A stretch of DNA of 13,895 nt from CAYMST01 sp964393115 (GTDB taxonomy: Bacteria; Bacteroidota; Bacteroidia; Cytophagales; Cyclobacteriaceae), in NCBI GenBank assembly GCA_964393115.1, contig CAYMST010000118.1, positions 1-13,895 of the forward strand, in the 5' to 3' direction. A program made the translations under genes and the position numbers. Numbering within the stretch: the first letter of the stretch is position 1; each line of letters opens with the position of its first letter. Below the pieces are notes generated by a model. That model did no database searches. It worked only from the letters and a program-made list of their open reading frames with translations, and was not told where the DNA came from. Below are positions 7,218 through 13,895 of the stretch, piece by piece.

Positions 7218-7574
7218 AAAGTATATTGAGTGATGGTATTTGAAAGTAATATAAGTGAATCATTGGAAAAATAATCTGCGTAAACAACTATTTTTAATAA
7301 AAATAGTTATATTTTTTATCGGTATAAGGCTGTTTGTTAATAAGCGTGGCCTATCTGATATTATCTTGGTGCATTTATACGAGAGATGATTTGGTAGTGG
7401 CGTATAGGTAAACTAAAAGTTATACTAGCAAAGCAGTATTGGATTTGGCAAAGCACTTTTTACCCTATCCCTTAGACTTACGGGAATATGAGAGTCTTGA
7501 ACTTAGTCCAAACTAAAAACTTTCACCAAGAGATGATCTAAAGAATATTCTTAATAACCAAGTCACATATATTG
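7218..7574. other. 357-bp intergenic region upstream of the signalling operon
   Basis: No gene is supported on either strand. It lies between the PrsW-like gene, which ends at 7575, and the start of the split-barrel/GAF-kinase operon at 7217, both on the minus strand. It holds a perfect 23-bp palindrome (7286-7308) and a 12-bp palindrome AAGAATATTCTT (7541-7552). On the minus strand a TATTTTTC (complement of 7264-7271 region) resembles the Bacteroidota -7 element with one mismatch, but no matching -33 element was found. I see no clear intrinsic terminator for the PrsW-like gene. Confidence 0.5.
7286..7308. promoter_or_regulatory. Perfect AT-rich palindrome, candidate operator
   Basis: Eleven-base arms AACTATTTTTA and TAAAAATAGTT flank a single A, giving a perfect 23-bp inverted repeat. 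It lies 69-91 bp upstream of the first ATG of the minus-strand signalling operon, a plausible place for a dimeric regulator to bind. An alternative is an AT-only transcript hairpin at the end of the upstream unit. Its low GC content makes it a weak terminator and also raises the chance of coincidence in AT-rich DNA. Confidence 0.4.
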
Positions 7575-9644
7575 CTAACTTTTACTAACAAAAACCCACC
7601 CCAATGACTTAAAGTCAGTGCGTAAAGGCATTGATTTTTTTGATTTAATATCTGCTGGAATCAGCAATAAGTGGGCCTGAAAGCGCTTTATGTTATTTAA
7701 AGATGACTGCTTCTCTCTGAACTTGAGCAAGATGTGTTTAGGATAATATCCTTCTTCTTGTATTTGGTCTTCTAGATTAACGACAAACCACTCGGTATCC
7801 ACGTAAGACATGAAAAAGTTCTTCTGCTTATTGCGTATTGGCATTCGACTAATGATATTTCCAGTCGTACCCTCTGGAAGGAATTCGGATAACCCATGAT
7901 CTGAATAGTAGGGGATTAAATCTATTTTTTGATTCACAAAATTCTGAGCAACGTTATCTTCACTAAATGGGTTGGCTGAAAAGTTGATTTTCCCCCAGTA
8001 CCCTTTAACTGCGTTTATGGAACTAAGTTTAGAGCCAAGGATGAACATGATAAGCGACCCAGAAAACATGGCATCAAAAAAGCTACTGTTAGCCTCCTCA
8101 ATTCCTTTTTGAAAACCAATGGTGAAATACTCAAAAACAAGGACTAAGGATAGTGAAAATACCAGAGTAAATTGAACCTTTTTATGGTTATAGAGCTTGT
8201 TATAACTGAAATTTTGACTGTTATTGATAGCGTTGTTAAGCAAGGTGATTAATATTCTGGATGTCAATACGATAAACAAGAAGAAGTAAAGGTAAAGGTG
8301 TGCAAATATTAAAAAATCATATATGGCGTGTGCTAAAGCTCCGAGTATAAGAAAAATCAGAAACGTAAAAGGAGGCCATATTTTTAAGCGTTTTTGATGA
8401 ATTACAACAATGCCATAAGCAATGATAACACTATCGACCACATGCCCAATTGTTGCAGTCAATGACCTTGCGTGCATGGTGAGGTTAATTCCCTTTTCGA
8501 AATAAATGAGGTTTTCAATAAATGCAAACGTAAGTGCCGAAACAGCTGCATAGAACAAAATCTGGTAGGGCTCTTTCCGGTTATACAGGAAAATAGCCGG
8601 TATAATAGGAATAATTTTAACAATCTCCTCTACCAAACCTATCCCGAATAACGTATGCATAAACATATCGCCATATGAAGAGTAGGAATTCCATAGTCCC
8701 ATGACATAATGCACGTAGTCAGAGATTGGGAATACTAAGAGTATAGCAACACTCTGAAGTAATATGGTCATCAGCACTAATACTGAAGATATTTTATCCA
8801 AAAAGCTCAGCTGAATAAAATATAACAGCCAAACAAGAAAAATAAGTGCAGCTGCTATCACGTTTATTACGCTTACCGTAGCACTTATATTGCTGATGAT
8901 TGAAGCAAAATACTCGGCATATTTCTGTGAAAGAAATAGAGTCTTTCTTTTCAGTGTATACTCAACGGAAGTGTGAAAATCAGGTAGCTCTGTGGCATCA
9001 GGCATCCATGGCATGAATTCGTTTGGTTCCAGTAGCTTACTGAGTTCGACATAAGCAAGCTTTCTTGACTTCTCATGATTATTAATTTCCTTACTCAGGA
9101 GATCAAATCGCATAGAGTCAGAGGATAAGTCGTTGCCAGTGATCGTGAAACTTCTCGCATAATAGTAGTAGGGTTCATCATAAGAGTTAACTTTTTTCAG
9201 GTAGTTTGAGGCTTCATTTGCTTTACCAACCTTAGCAAGATACAGTCCTAATGCAATGTTTGCATTATCTTGATATCCCAATATGGCTACAGAATCATAG
9301 TACTCTTGAAGGTCTAAAGTCAAAAAGTCATATCCTTCCTCATCAGACTTTGTTAAGATATATTGGATATGAAAGTCCATATTTGACATTTCATTATAGC
9401 GTCTGGAGGTTAGCTTTTCTAGTCTGCTTACTTCATTTTCTAGAATAATTTCTGGTTCAGAACGGTCAAAAACAATGTTCCCCACGGTTAATACAACCGA
9501 GAATAGTAGGAGAATCCAGACATTCGATTGATAAATATTTTCACGTATAAATACGCTTTTGTTGAGGCAGTTTTTATACCTCATGCGCATGTAGGACCAA
9601 TACGATATGACAAGGATAAATGTGATTATAATCAAGAAAAGCAT
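7575..9644 (-). CDS. PrsW-family intramembrane protease with extra N- and C-terminal domains
   Basis: This 689-residue multi-pass membrane protein carries the four signatures of the PrsW/glutamic CAAX-like protease group: EEIVK (Glu339, Glu340, Lys343), FAFIEN (Glu377), HVVD (His401, Asp404) and HAIYDF (His439, Asp443), each in or beside a hydrophobic segment. Two N-terminal helices (about 1-18 and 41-58) bracket a short loop. A polar helical region (about 70-245), including a TPR-like ALGLYLAKVGKANEASNYLKK stretch in part, comes before roughly nine more membrane segments up to about residue 540. The last 145 residues are soluble and unassigned. PrsW in Bacillus cleaves the anti-sigma factor RsiW at the membrane; the substrate here is unknown. 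Most PrsW proteins are much shorter, so the added domains may select substrates. Confidence 0.85.
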   Translation of the reverse strand: MLFLIIITFILVISYWSYMRMRYKNCLNKSVFIRENIYQSNVWILLLFSVVLTVGNIVFDRSEPEIILENEVSRLEKLTSRRYNEMSNMDFHIQYILTKSDEEGYDFLTLDLQEYYDSVAILGYQDNANIALGLYLAKVGKANEASNYLKKVNSYDEPYYYYARSFTITGNDLSSDSMRFDLLSKEINNHEKSRKLAYVELSKLLEPNEFMPWMPDATELPDFHTSVEYTLKRKTLFLSQKYAEYFASIISNISATVSVINVIAAALIFLVWLLYFIQLSFLDKISSVLVLMTILLQSVAILLVFPISDYVHYVMGLWNSYSSYGDMFMHTLFGIGLVEEIVKIIPIIPAIFLYNRKEPYQILFYAAVSALTFAFIENLIYFEKGINLTMHARSLTATIGHVVDSVIIAYGIVVIHQKRLKIWPPFTFLIFLILGALAHAIYDFLIFAHLYLYFFLFIVLTSRILITLLNNAINNSQNFSYNKLYNHKKVQFTLVFSLSLVLVFEYFTIGFQKGIEEANSSFFDAMFSGSLIMFILGSKLSSINAVKGYWGKINFSANPFSEDNVAQNFVNQKIDLIPYYSDHGLSEFLPEGTTGNIISRMPIRNKQKNFFMSYVDTEWFVVNLEDQIQEEGYYPKHILLKFREKQSSLNNIKRFQAHLLLIPADIKSKKSMPLRTDFKSLGWVFVSKS

Positions 9645-9749
9645 AACAAGTAATTAACAAGGAAACCAAAAAACATGACTACTAACTCGGTAATTAGAAC
9701 AGCCCATAATTAGACATAAAGTTAATGATTATAAACCACTTACCGCTTG

Positions 9750-11867
9750 TTACTCTGCTTTTAGCAATCGTAAACCCTCTTCCAGTTCATAGACAGGAGG
9801 AAGACATGATTTTTGCCGACAGATGTATAGTGCCGTTTTTTTTCCTTTAGTTTTTTTGTACGAAAGGAACGGTAATTCTGACTCATCTGATGTTCCGGAA
9901 AGCATGATAGATCGGTTCAAATGAGCCTTCTTAATCACTCTTGCCCACTCGAGTGCGCTGGGTCCAATGATAGATACCTCACGCTGGTTTTTGATACGAG
10001 TAATTTCGTGAGCCCAACGGTAGAGGTATTGCACTTCGGTGTCTAATAGTTTTTGCATAGCACCACCCATAGCTCGACCAATTTCTTCATATTTAGGCAG
10101 ATCGAAGAATACGGATAACTTGAATAAGTTACCTACCATTACGGCATTAGAAGCGGGGGTGACATTATCAAAAACTTCCTTTTTACGGGCAATTAGCTGC
10201 TCGGCATCATCAGAAGTGTAGAAGAAAAACTGCTCTTCCTGATCAAAATAATTTTCAATTGCTTTGTCAGTCAGTAGTTTCGCTTCCTGCAGCCAATTTT
10301 CGTTAAATGTGGCTTCGTAAAGCTTGATAAAGGCCTCAATGGTAAACGCGTAATCGTCTATGAAGCCGGGTGTCTCAGATCGTTTCTCCTTGTAGGCATG
10401 ATAAATAGTGCCGTCTACGACTAACTTATCTAGTATAAATTCACCGTTTTTTACGGCCAATTCCAAAAATTTAGGCTCCCCTAAGGCAAAGTATGCGTCA
10501 ATAAGTCCGGTAATTGTCATAGCATTCCAGGAGCATAAGATCTTATCATCTAAACCAGGACGAATGCGTTTAGCACGCTCATCCATCAACAGTTTTTCTG
10601 CTTTTGAGAGTGTAGCTGTAAACCCTGAGTTTTCAGCTTCGAATTTGCTTAAGGAATAACTTCTATCGAGAATATTGACGCCATGTTCCCAATTACCCAT
10701 TGATCTTATGTTCCAAAATTCTTTGAGTTTGACAACATCCTCATCGGGTAATGTGCTTAGAATTTCCTCAAAATTATCAGTTTTCCAAGTGTAGAACTTT
10801 CCTTCAACTCCTTCGCTATCAGCATCTAAGGCACTATAGAATCCGTTTGACTTATCCGTCATTTCTCTTTCAAGCCAATCAACGGTGTAGCAGATGGCTT
10901 TTTCAAATTCTTCTGAAGAGGAGAGAGCATATGCATGAGCGAGTAAGGATAAGAATTGGCCATTATCATAGAGCATCTTTTCAAAATGTGGAGCAAACCA
11001 TTCAGCGTCTACAGAGTAGCGCGCCAAACCACCACCAATTTGATCATAAATGCCCCCTTTGATAATTTCTTCAAGCGTGAAAAGGACATGACTCTCTAGT
11101 TTTCGATTACCTTCAACCAAAGCGTGCTCCAAATAAAACTGCCACAATCCAGGCATTGGAAATTTGGGATGTCTATCAAACCCACCTAGTTTATGATCGA
11201 ATTTTTGACTGGACAAAGCCACCGCATTTTTGAAAGACGTTTTAGTGAAATCATTTTCGCTGCTCACCTTAAGTCCATATTTTTTGATTTCACTGGTACC
11301 TATGGCTTGCTTGAATTGCAAGGCTGATTCTTTCAATTTAACATAATCATTTTTATATCCCATTCTTATTGCGTCCAATAATTTCAACCAGTTTTGGGCA
11401 GGGAAGTAGGTACCGCCATAGAAGGGTTCTTGGGTAGGAAGCACAAAGACGTTGAGTGGCCATCCGCCGTTCAGCCCCATGGCTTGAACCGCATCCATAT
11501 AGATTTGATCTACATCCGGTCTCTCCTCACGGTCCACTTTAATGCACACAAAATGCGCGTTCATGAAACTTGCAACTTCTTCATTTTCAAATGATTCACG
11601 CTCCATAACATGACACCAATGACAAGAAGAGTATCCGATAGAAACAAGTACTGGTTTGTTTTCTGATTTGGCCTTGTTGAAGGCTTCTTCTCCCCAGGGA
11701 AACCAGTCTACTGGATTATAGGCATGTTGAAGAAGGTAAGGACTTGTACTATGAATTAGTCTATTGGATGTATGACTCATGTGCTTGGTTTTTGTTTCCG
11801 GTTTTGTTTGTCCATCGCAGCACAGGTAGAATGGTAGTAGTAAGAATAGAAGAATACCATTTTTCAT
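9750..11867 (-). CDS. Thioredoxin-domain YyaL/DUF255 (SSP411-like) protein with lipoprotein-like leader
   Basis: This 705-residue protein has the DUF255 thioredoxin-like domain (about residues 30-190), with SPYLLQHAYNPVDW, the CHWCHVM redox pair Cys82/Cys85, and NGGWPLNVF. It is followed by a six-hairpin glycosidase-like helical barrel (about 215-650) containing GGGLARYSVDAEW, PHFEKMLYDNGQ and SWNAM. Family members are about this size; their enzymatic role remains poorly defined. The first 29 residues are unusual: a hydrophobic run ending in FYLCCDG looks like a signal peptide with a lipobox-like cysteine at 16 or 17, whereas relatives often start near Met30 (MSHTSNRLIHS). The ATG at 11867 lies 10 bp after the GSCFA gene stop, with an AAGG just upstream, which favours the long form. 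Confidence 0.92.
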   Translation of the reverse strand: MKNGILLFLLLPFYLCCDGQTKPETKTKHMSHTSNRLIHSTSPYLLQHAYNPVDWFPWGEEAFNKAKSENKPVLVSIGYSSCHWCHVMERESFENEEVASFMNAHFVCIKVDREERPDVDQIYMDAVQAMGLNGGWPLNVFVLPTQEPFYGGTYFPAQNWLKLLDAIRMGYKNDYVKLKESALQFKQAIGTSEIKKYGLKVSSENDFTKTSFKNAVALSSQKFDHKLGGFDRHPKFPMPGLWQFYLEHALVEGNRKLESHVLFTLEEIIKGGIYDQIGGGLARYSVDAEWFAPHFEKMLYDNGQFLSLLAHAYALSSSEEFEKAICYTVDWLEREMTDKSNGFYSALDADSEGVEGKFYTWKTDNFEEILSTLPDEDVVKLKEFWNIRSMGNWEHGVNILDRSYSLSKFEAENSGFTATLSKAEKLLMDERAKRIRPGLDDKILCSWNAMTITGLIDAYFALGEPKFLELAVKNGEFILDKLVVDGTIYHAYKEKRSETPGFIDDYAFTIEAFIKLYEATFNENWLQEAKLLTDKAIENYFDQEEQFFFYTSDDAEQLIARKKEVFDNVTPASNAVMVGNLFKLSVFFDLPKYEEIGRAMGGAMQKLLDTEVQYLYRWAHEITRIKNQREVSIIGPSALEWARVIKKAHLNRSIMLSGTSDESELPFLSYKKTKGKKTALYICRQKSCLPPVYELEEGLRLLKAE

Positions 11868-11877
11868 AATTAACCTT

Positions 11878-12852
11878 TTAGCTGCGCAACTGTTTTTTTA
11901 AAGTGGTAAGTTCTTTATTAACATCTACATATGAGGACAAATTTTCCAATTTAGTTATCGTGTTCTTGATAAATAGCTGGTGTTCTTGTGACTCTGGGTG
12001 AAATGCTTTGTGAGAAAGTGCTGTTTTAATCGATTTCCATTTAGGTAAAAATGATAGAGTCTCTTCATCAAAGTAACAAGCCGCAAACTTCTCCCAAATG
12101 TAGTCTTCCGCAAATGGTGTTGGATGAATGAAGTCGTCCGAATAAAAGCGATAGTCTCTAAGGTCATCGATCATTATTTCATACGACGGAAAATAGGAGA
12201 CGTTTTCATGGGCTTCGGTTAGCTCTTCACAGCAAAACCGTAAAATGGACTTGCTGTATTGGTTTTTGGCAATGGTGTCTTTGATGTGTCGCACGGGGCT
12301 GACTGTTAAAATAATTTGACAATCAGGTAGTTGCTGGATGATTTTTGAAAGATCATCAAGAATGCGTTTGGGCTTTAAAGTAACTTTTTGAAAGTTTTTA
12401 GATGCTTGTTTATGACAGTTATTGACGACTTTGTTGGTCAGTAGATGCCGATAACCGATAGAAGTTCCTAGCGTAATGACTACCCAACTCTTAGGGGATA
12501 AGTATTGTCTACATGCTTTTGATTTGGTTTCCATGATGCTTTTAAGCGCATCTTTATTGCCAGCAAATAGACTGGAGTGATAGTCATAGTGATATAACAA
12601 GTCGTCTGAGAATCGAAGATATAAGTCTTCCTCCGGGATATTATTTTTTACGCAGCTCTCAAGAAGTTTTGAAATGGAGTAGGGGTTATAGGTTGTACCA
12701 AATGGATTTACCAGGCAGTCAAACTTATGGTTGACAAGTTTGGTTCCAATGCTATCAGAGAAGCAAGAACCTACGGTCAGTATTTTGTTTTTCAAATTAA
12801 TCTTACGAGGACTTGGGTGAATACTGACTTCGGTTCTAAAACTATTTTTCAT
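11878..12852 (-). CDS. GSCFA-domain (SGNH-hydrolase-like) protein
   Basis: The protein, 324 residues from the ATG at 12852, shows the family's naming motif as GSCFS at residues 28-32 within KILTVGSCFSDSIG, then NPFGTTYNPYSI, a VITLGTS strand, VSPVRHIKD and PSYEIMIDDLRDYRFY followed by DDFIHPTP. The nucleophile-like Ser/Cys near the start and the late D-x-x-H (DFIH) fit an SGNH/GDSL-like hydrolase fold, but the substrate of GSCFA proteins is not known to me. A GTG at 12894 would add 14 residues; I prefer the ATG because MKNSFRTEVSI matches usual family starts and because the GTG sits inside a dyad. It is 10 bp upstream of the YyaL-like gene and probably forms an operon with it. Confidence 0.9.
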   Translation of the reverse strand: MKNSFRTEVSIHPSPRKINLKNKILTVGSCFSDSIGTKLVNHKFDCLVNPFGTTYNPYSISKLLESCVKNNIPEEDLYLRFSDDLLYHYDYHSSLFAGNKDALKSIMETKSKACRQYLSPKSWVVITLGTSIGYRHLLTNKVVNNCHKQASKNFQKVTLKPKRILDDLSKIIQQLPDCQIILTVSPVRHIKDTIAKNQYSKSILRFCCEELTEAHENVSYFPSYEIMIDDLRDYRFYSDDFIHPTPFAEDYIWEKFAACYFDEETLSFLPKWKSIKTALSHKAFHPESQEHQLFIKNTITKLENLSSYVDVNKELTTLKKQLRS

Positions 12853-12892
12853 GAAGGATATGGTTATTCGGAGTGGAACATAGCGAAAGGTC

Positions 12893-12904
12893 ACGGATGT
12901 CCGT
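12893..12904. repeat. Short perfect dyad ACGGA-TG-TCCGT
   Basis: Five-base arms ACGGA and TCCGT flank TG, just upstream of the GSCFA gene. The surrounding CGGATGTCCGTCATTGCG has higher GC than its neighbourhood and resembles the CGTCATTGCGA edge of a dispersed repeat that I recall from Bacteroidota and other genomes. It could be an operator, a repeat remnant or chance. Confidence 0.3.
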
Positions 12905-12917
12905 CATTGCGATATTT

Positions 12918-12998
12918 TTATATAAAATCTATTTAGAACTAATATAATATCCAGCAATACATTGCTCAAACTAACTTTTTTCTATAACGATCTTATGG
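12918..12998 (+). repeat. Dispersed imperfect repeat, copy C
   Basis: These 81 bases match copy B (1555-1636) in the same orientation at about 67 of 82 alignment columns, and the right 56 bases match copy A at about 39 of 56. It contains a 14-bp dyad AGCAAT-AC-ATTGCT at 12953-12966, which is degraded in copy B. It lies in the gap between the GSCFA gene start and the rplI terminator, more than 11 kb from the other copies. Confidence 0.7.
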
Positions 12999-13077
12999 GC
13001 TGTATATTTAAAGTTTTTTTTGCAAGCAAAGAATTGATTATTAGGTGTTTATGTTAGATTGTGACCAATGATAGGAC

Positions 13078-13104
13078 AAAAAAAAAGCGCCTAATGGCGC
13101 TTTT
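13078..13104 (-). terminator. Intrinsic terminator of the rpsF-rpsR-rplI operon
   Basis: On the minus strand, 25 bp beyond the rplI stop codon, the transcript reads AAAAGCGCC-ATTA-GGCGCTTTT followed by U residues. The five GC-rich pairs (13087-13091 with 13096-13100) are extended by four A-U pairs, and nine consecutive A's on the plus strand (13078-13086) supply the U tract. This is a textbook hairpin in the right place. Confidence 0.9.
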
Positions 13105-13128
13105 CATTTTCTTGTGTAGGCTTGAGTA

Positions 13129-13572
13129 TTACTCAGCCAATACAGTAACGGCGATATCCTTCTTTACTTCTTTATGAAGCTCAAGAATTACAGTGTGATC
13201 ACCAACTGTTTTGATAGGCTCAGGGAATGAGACCTGCTTTCTATCAATATCAAAACCTTTATCGCTTAGTTCATCAGCAATCTGCAATGCTGTTATAGCA
13301 CCGAAAATCTTACCACTTTCACCAGCTTTCGTGATGATCGTGAATACGCTGTCACCAAGTGAATCTGCAAGAGCTTCAGCATCCGCCTTTTTCTTAGCCG
13401 CTTTGTGAGCTGCTTGACGAATGTTCTCTTCAATCATTTTCTTATTAGACTTGTTAGCCAATAGTGCAAACCCCTGAGGTATAAGGTAGTTTCTACCATA
13501 ACCAGGCTTCACCACTACGGTATCATTTTTATATCCAAGCCCTTTGATATCTTGCTTTAATATTATTTCCAT
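13129..13572 (-). CDS. rplI: 50S ribosomal protein L9
   Basis: This 147-residue protein is a full-length bacterial L9, which binds 23S rRNA at the base of the L1 stalk and helps maintain reading frame. The N-terminal domain has the family signature: MEIILKQDIKGLGYKNDTVVVKPGYGRNYLIPQGFA in pieces (GLGYKND near 11, PGYGRNYLIP near 23). A long connecting helix rich in Ala/Lys (about 45-75) joins it to the C-terminal domain with GKIFGAIT and the VSFPEPIKTVGDH segment. It starts 10 bp after rpsR and is followed by a strong terminator, so it is the last gene of the operon. Confidence 0.98.
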   Translation of the reverse strand: MEIILKQDIKGLGYKNDTVVVKPGYGRNYLIPQGFALLANKSNKKMIEENIRQAAHKAAKKKADAEALADSLGDSVFTIITKAGESGKIFGAITALQIADELSDKGFDIDRKQVSFPEPIKTVGDHTVILELHKEVKKDIAVTVLAE

Positions 13573-13582
13573 GCTGTTCAGA

Positions 13583-13834
13583 TTATTTTAATGAATCACC
13601 TGTGTATGGAAGAATAGCAAGATGTCTAGCTCTCTTGATCGCTTGAGTTACCTTCTTTTGGTACTTAGCGCTAGTACCCGTAATTCTGCTTGGTAAAATT
13701 TTACCTTGCTCATTTACGAATTTCAACAAGAAATCTGCGTCTTTATAATCGATATACTTGATACCGTTCTTTTTGAATCGGCAGTATTTTTTTCTTTGTT
13801 GTTCCCTATTGATGGGTTCATTCATTAACGTCAT
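13583..13834 (-). CDS. rpsR: 30S ribosomal protein S18
   Basis: This 83-residue protein is S18, which pairs with S6 on the small-subunit platform. Family features are KKYCRFKKNGIKYIDYKD (in parts: YCRFKKNG near residue 17), LLKFVNEQGKILPSRITGTSAKYQKKVTQAIKRARHLAILPYT in pieces (GKILPSRITG near 45, KRARHLALLPYT-like end near 67). The start at 13834 overlaps the rpsF stop as ATGA, implying coupled translation. Met4 (13825) is a possible alternative, but a GGAGG lies 6-10 bases upstream of the first ATG and supports it, an uncommon clear ribosome binding site in this window. Confidence 0.98.
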   Translation of the reverse strand: MTLMNEPINREQQRKKYCRFKKNGIKYIDYKDADFLLKFVNEQGKILPSRITGTSAKYQKKVTQAIKRARHLAILPYTGDSLK

Positions 13835-13895
13835 ACCGATGCCTCCTTCTTCTTCTCTTTGTTTTCTTTCTTAAACTCTCCTTTTCTTCTTCTTT
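13831..13895 (-). CDS. rpsF: 30S ribosomal protein S6, C-terminal end only
   Basis: Only the last 20 codons and the stop lie in the window. On the minus strand the frame reads RRRKGEFKKENKEKKKEASV then TGA, a charged tail typical of Bacteroidota S6, and it ends in a four-base ATGA overlap with the rpsR start. Gene order S6-S18-L9 is the standard one. The rest of the gene lies beyond the right edge. The call rests on this tail, the overlap and gene order. Confidence 0.85.
   Translation of the reverse strand, partial: RRRKGEFKKENKEKKKEASV

Noticed and set aside
7286..7308. The AT-rich palindrome as an intrinsic terminator for the PrsW-like gene
   Set aside because: The stem has only one G-C pair at each end, no U-run follows on the minus strand, and it is more than 260 bp beyond the stop codon.
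7500..7545. Possible fourth copy of the dispersed repeat around CCAAACTAAAAACTTTC
   Set aside because: Only the CAAACTAA core matches clearly; the rest needs several gaps, so it is within what chance would give in AT-rich DNA.
11955..12167. Minus-strand 70-codon frame inside the GSCFA gene
   Set aside because: It is out of frame with, and fully contained in, a strongly supported gene, and has no recognisable protein features.

Overview
The window looks like chromosome of a Bacteroidota species, most likely a marine or environmental member of the Cytophagales group. This rests on gene families and style: a LytS/LytTR-type two-component pair, a Bacteroidota-style SpoIIE/PP2C phosphatase, a GSCFA-domain protein, a YyaL/DUF255 protein, the rpsF-rpsR-rplI order with a Lys/Glu-rich S6 tail, moderately AT-rich DNA and few clear Shine-Dalgarno sites. 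The assignment is inferred from families, not from a marker-gene search.

Layout. (1) 292-2351, plus strand: a membrane sensor histidine kinase of the LytS/YehU class and a LytTR response regulator, unusually separated by 278 bp that carry two copies of an imperfect dispersed repeat. (2) 7217-2360, minus strand: a tightly packed signalling operon. It encodes two flavin-type split-barrel (PNPOx-like) proteins, a soluble GAF histidine kinase with a long insertion in its dimerisation domain, a stand-alone receiver, and a receiver fused to a PP2C/SpoIIE phosphatase. After a 114-bp gap comes a small STAS/SpoIIAA-like protein. I read this as a sensor-kinase-receiver-phosphatase-STAS pathway, which would join a phosphorelay to partner-switching output. 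(3) 7218-7574: a non-coding gap with a perfect 23-bp palindrome upstream of that operon. (4) 9644-7575, minus: a large multi-pass PrsW-family intramembrane protease with an extra N-terminal helical-repeat region and an unassigned C-terminal domain. (5) 12852-9750, minus: a GSCFA-domain protein followed 10 bp later by a thioredoxin-domain YyaL/DUF255 protein that appears to have a lipoprotein-like leader. (6) 13895-13129, minus: the ribosomal genes rpsF (3' end only), rpsR and rplI, closed by a strong intrinsic terminator at 13078-13104.

The ribosomal genes are routine. The accessory interest lies in the 7217-2360 operon, the PrsW-like protein, and the dispersed repeat with copies at 1379-1434, 1555-1636 and 12918-12998. 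No rRNA, tRNA, CRISPR array, transposase or prophage gene was seen.
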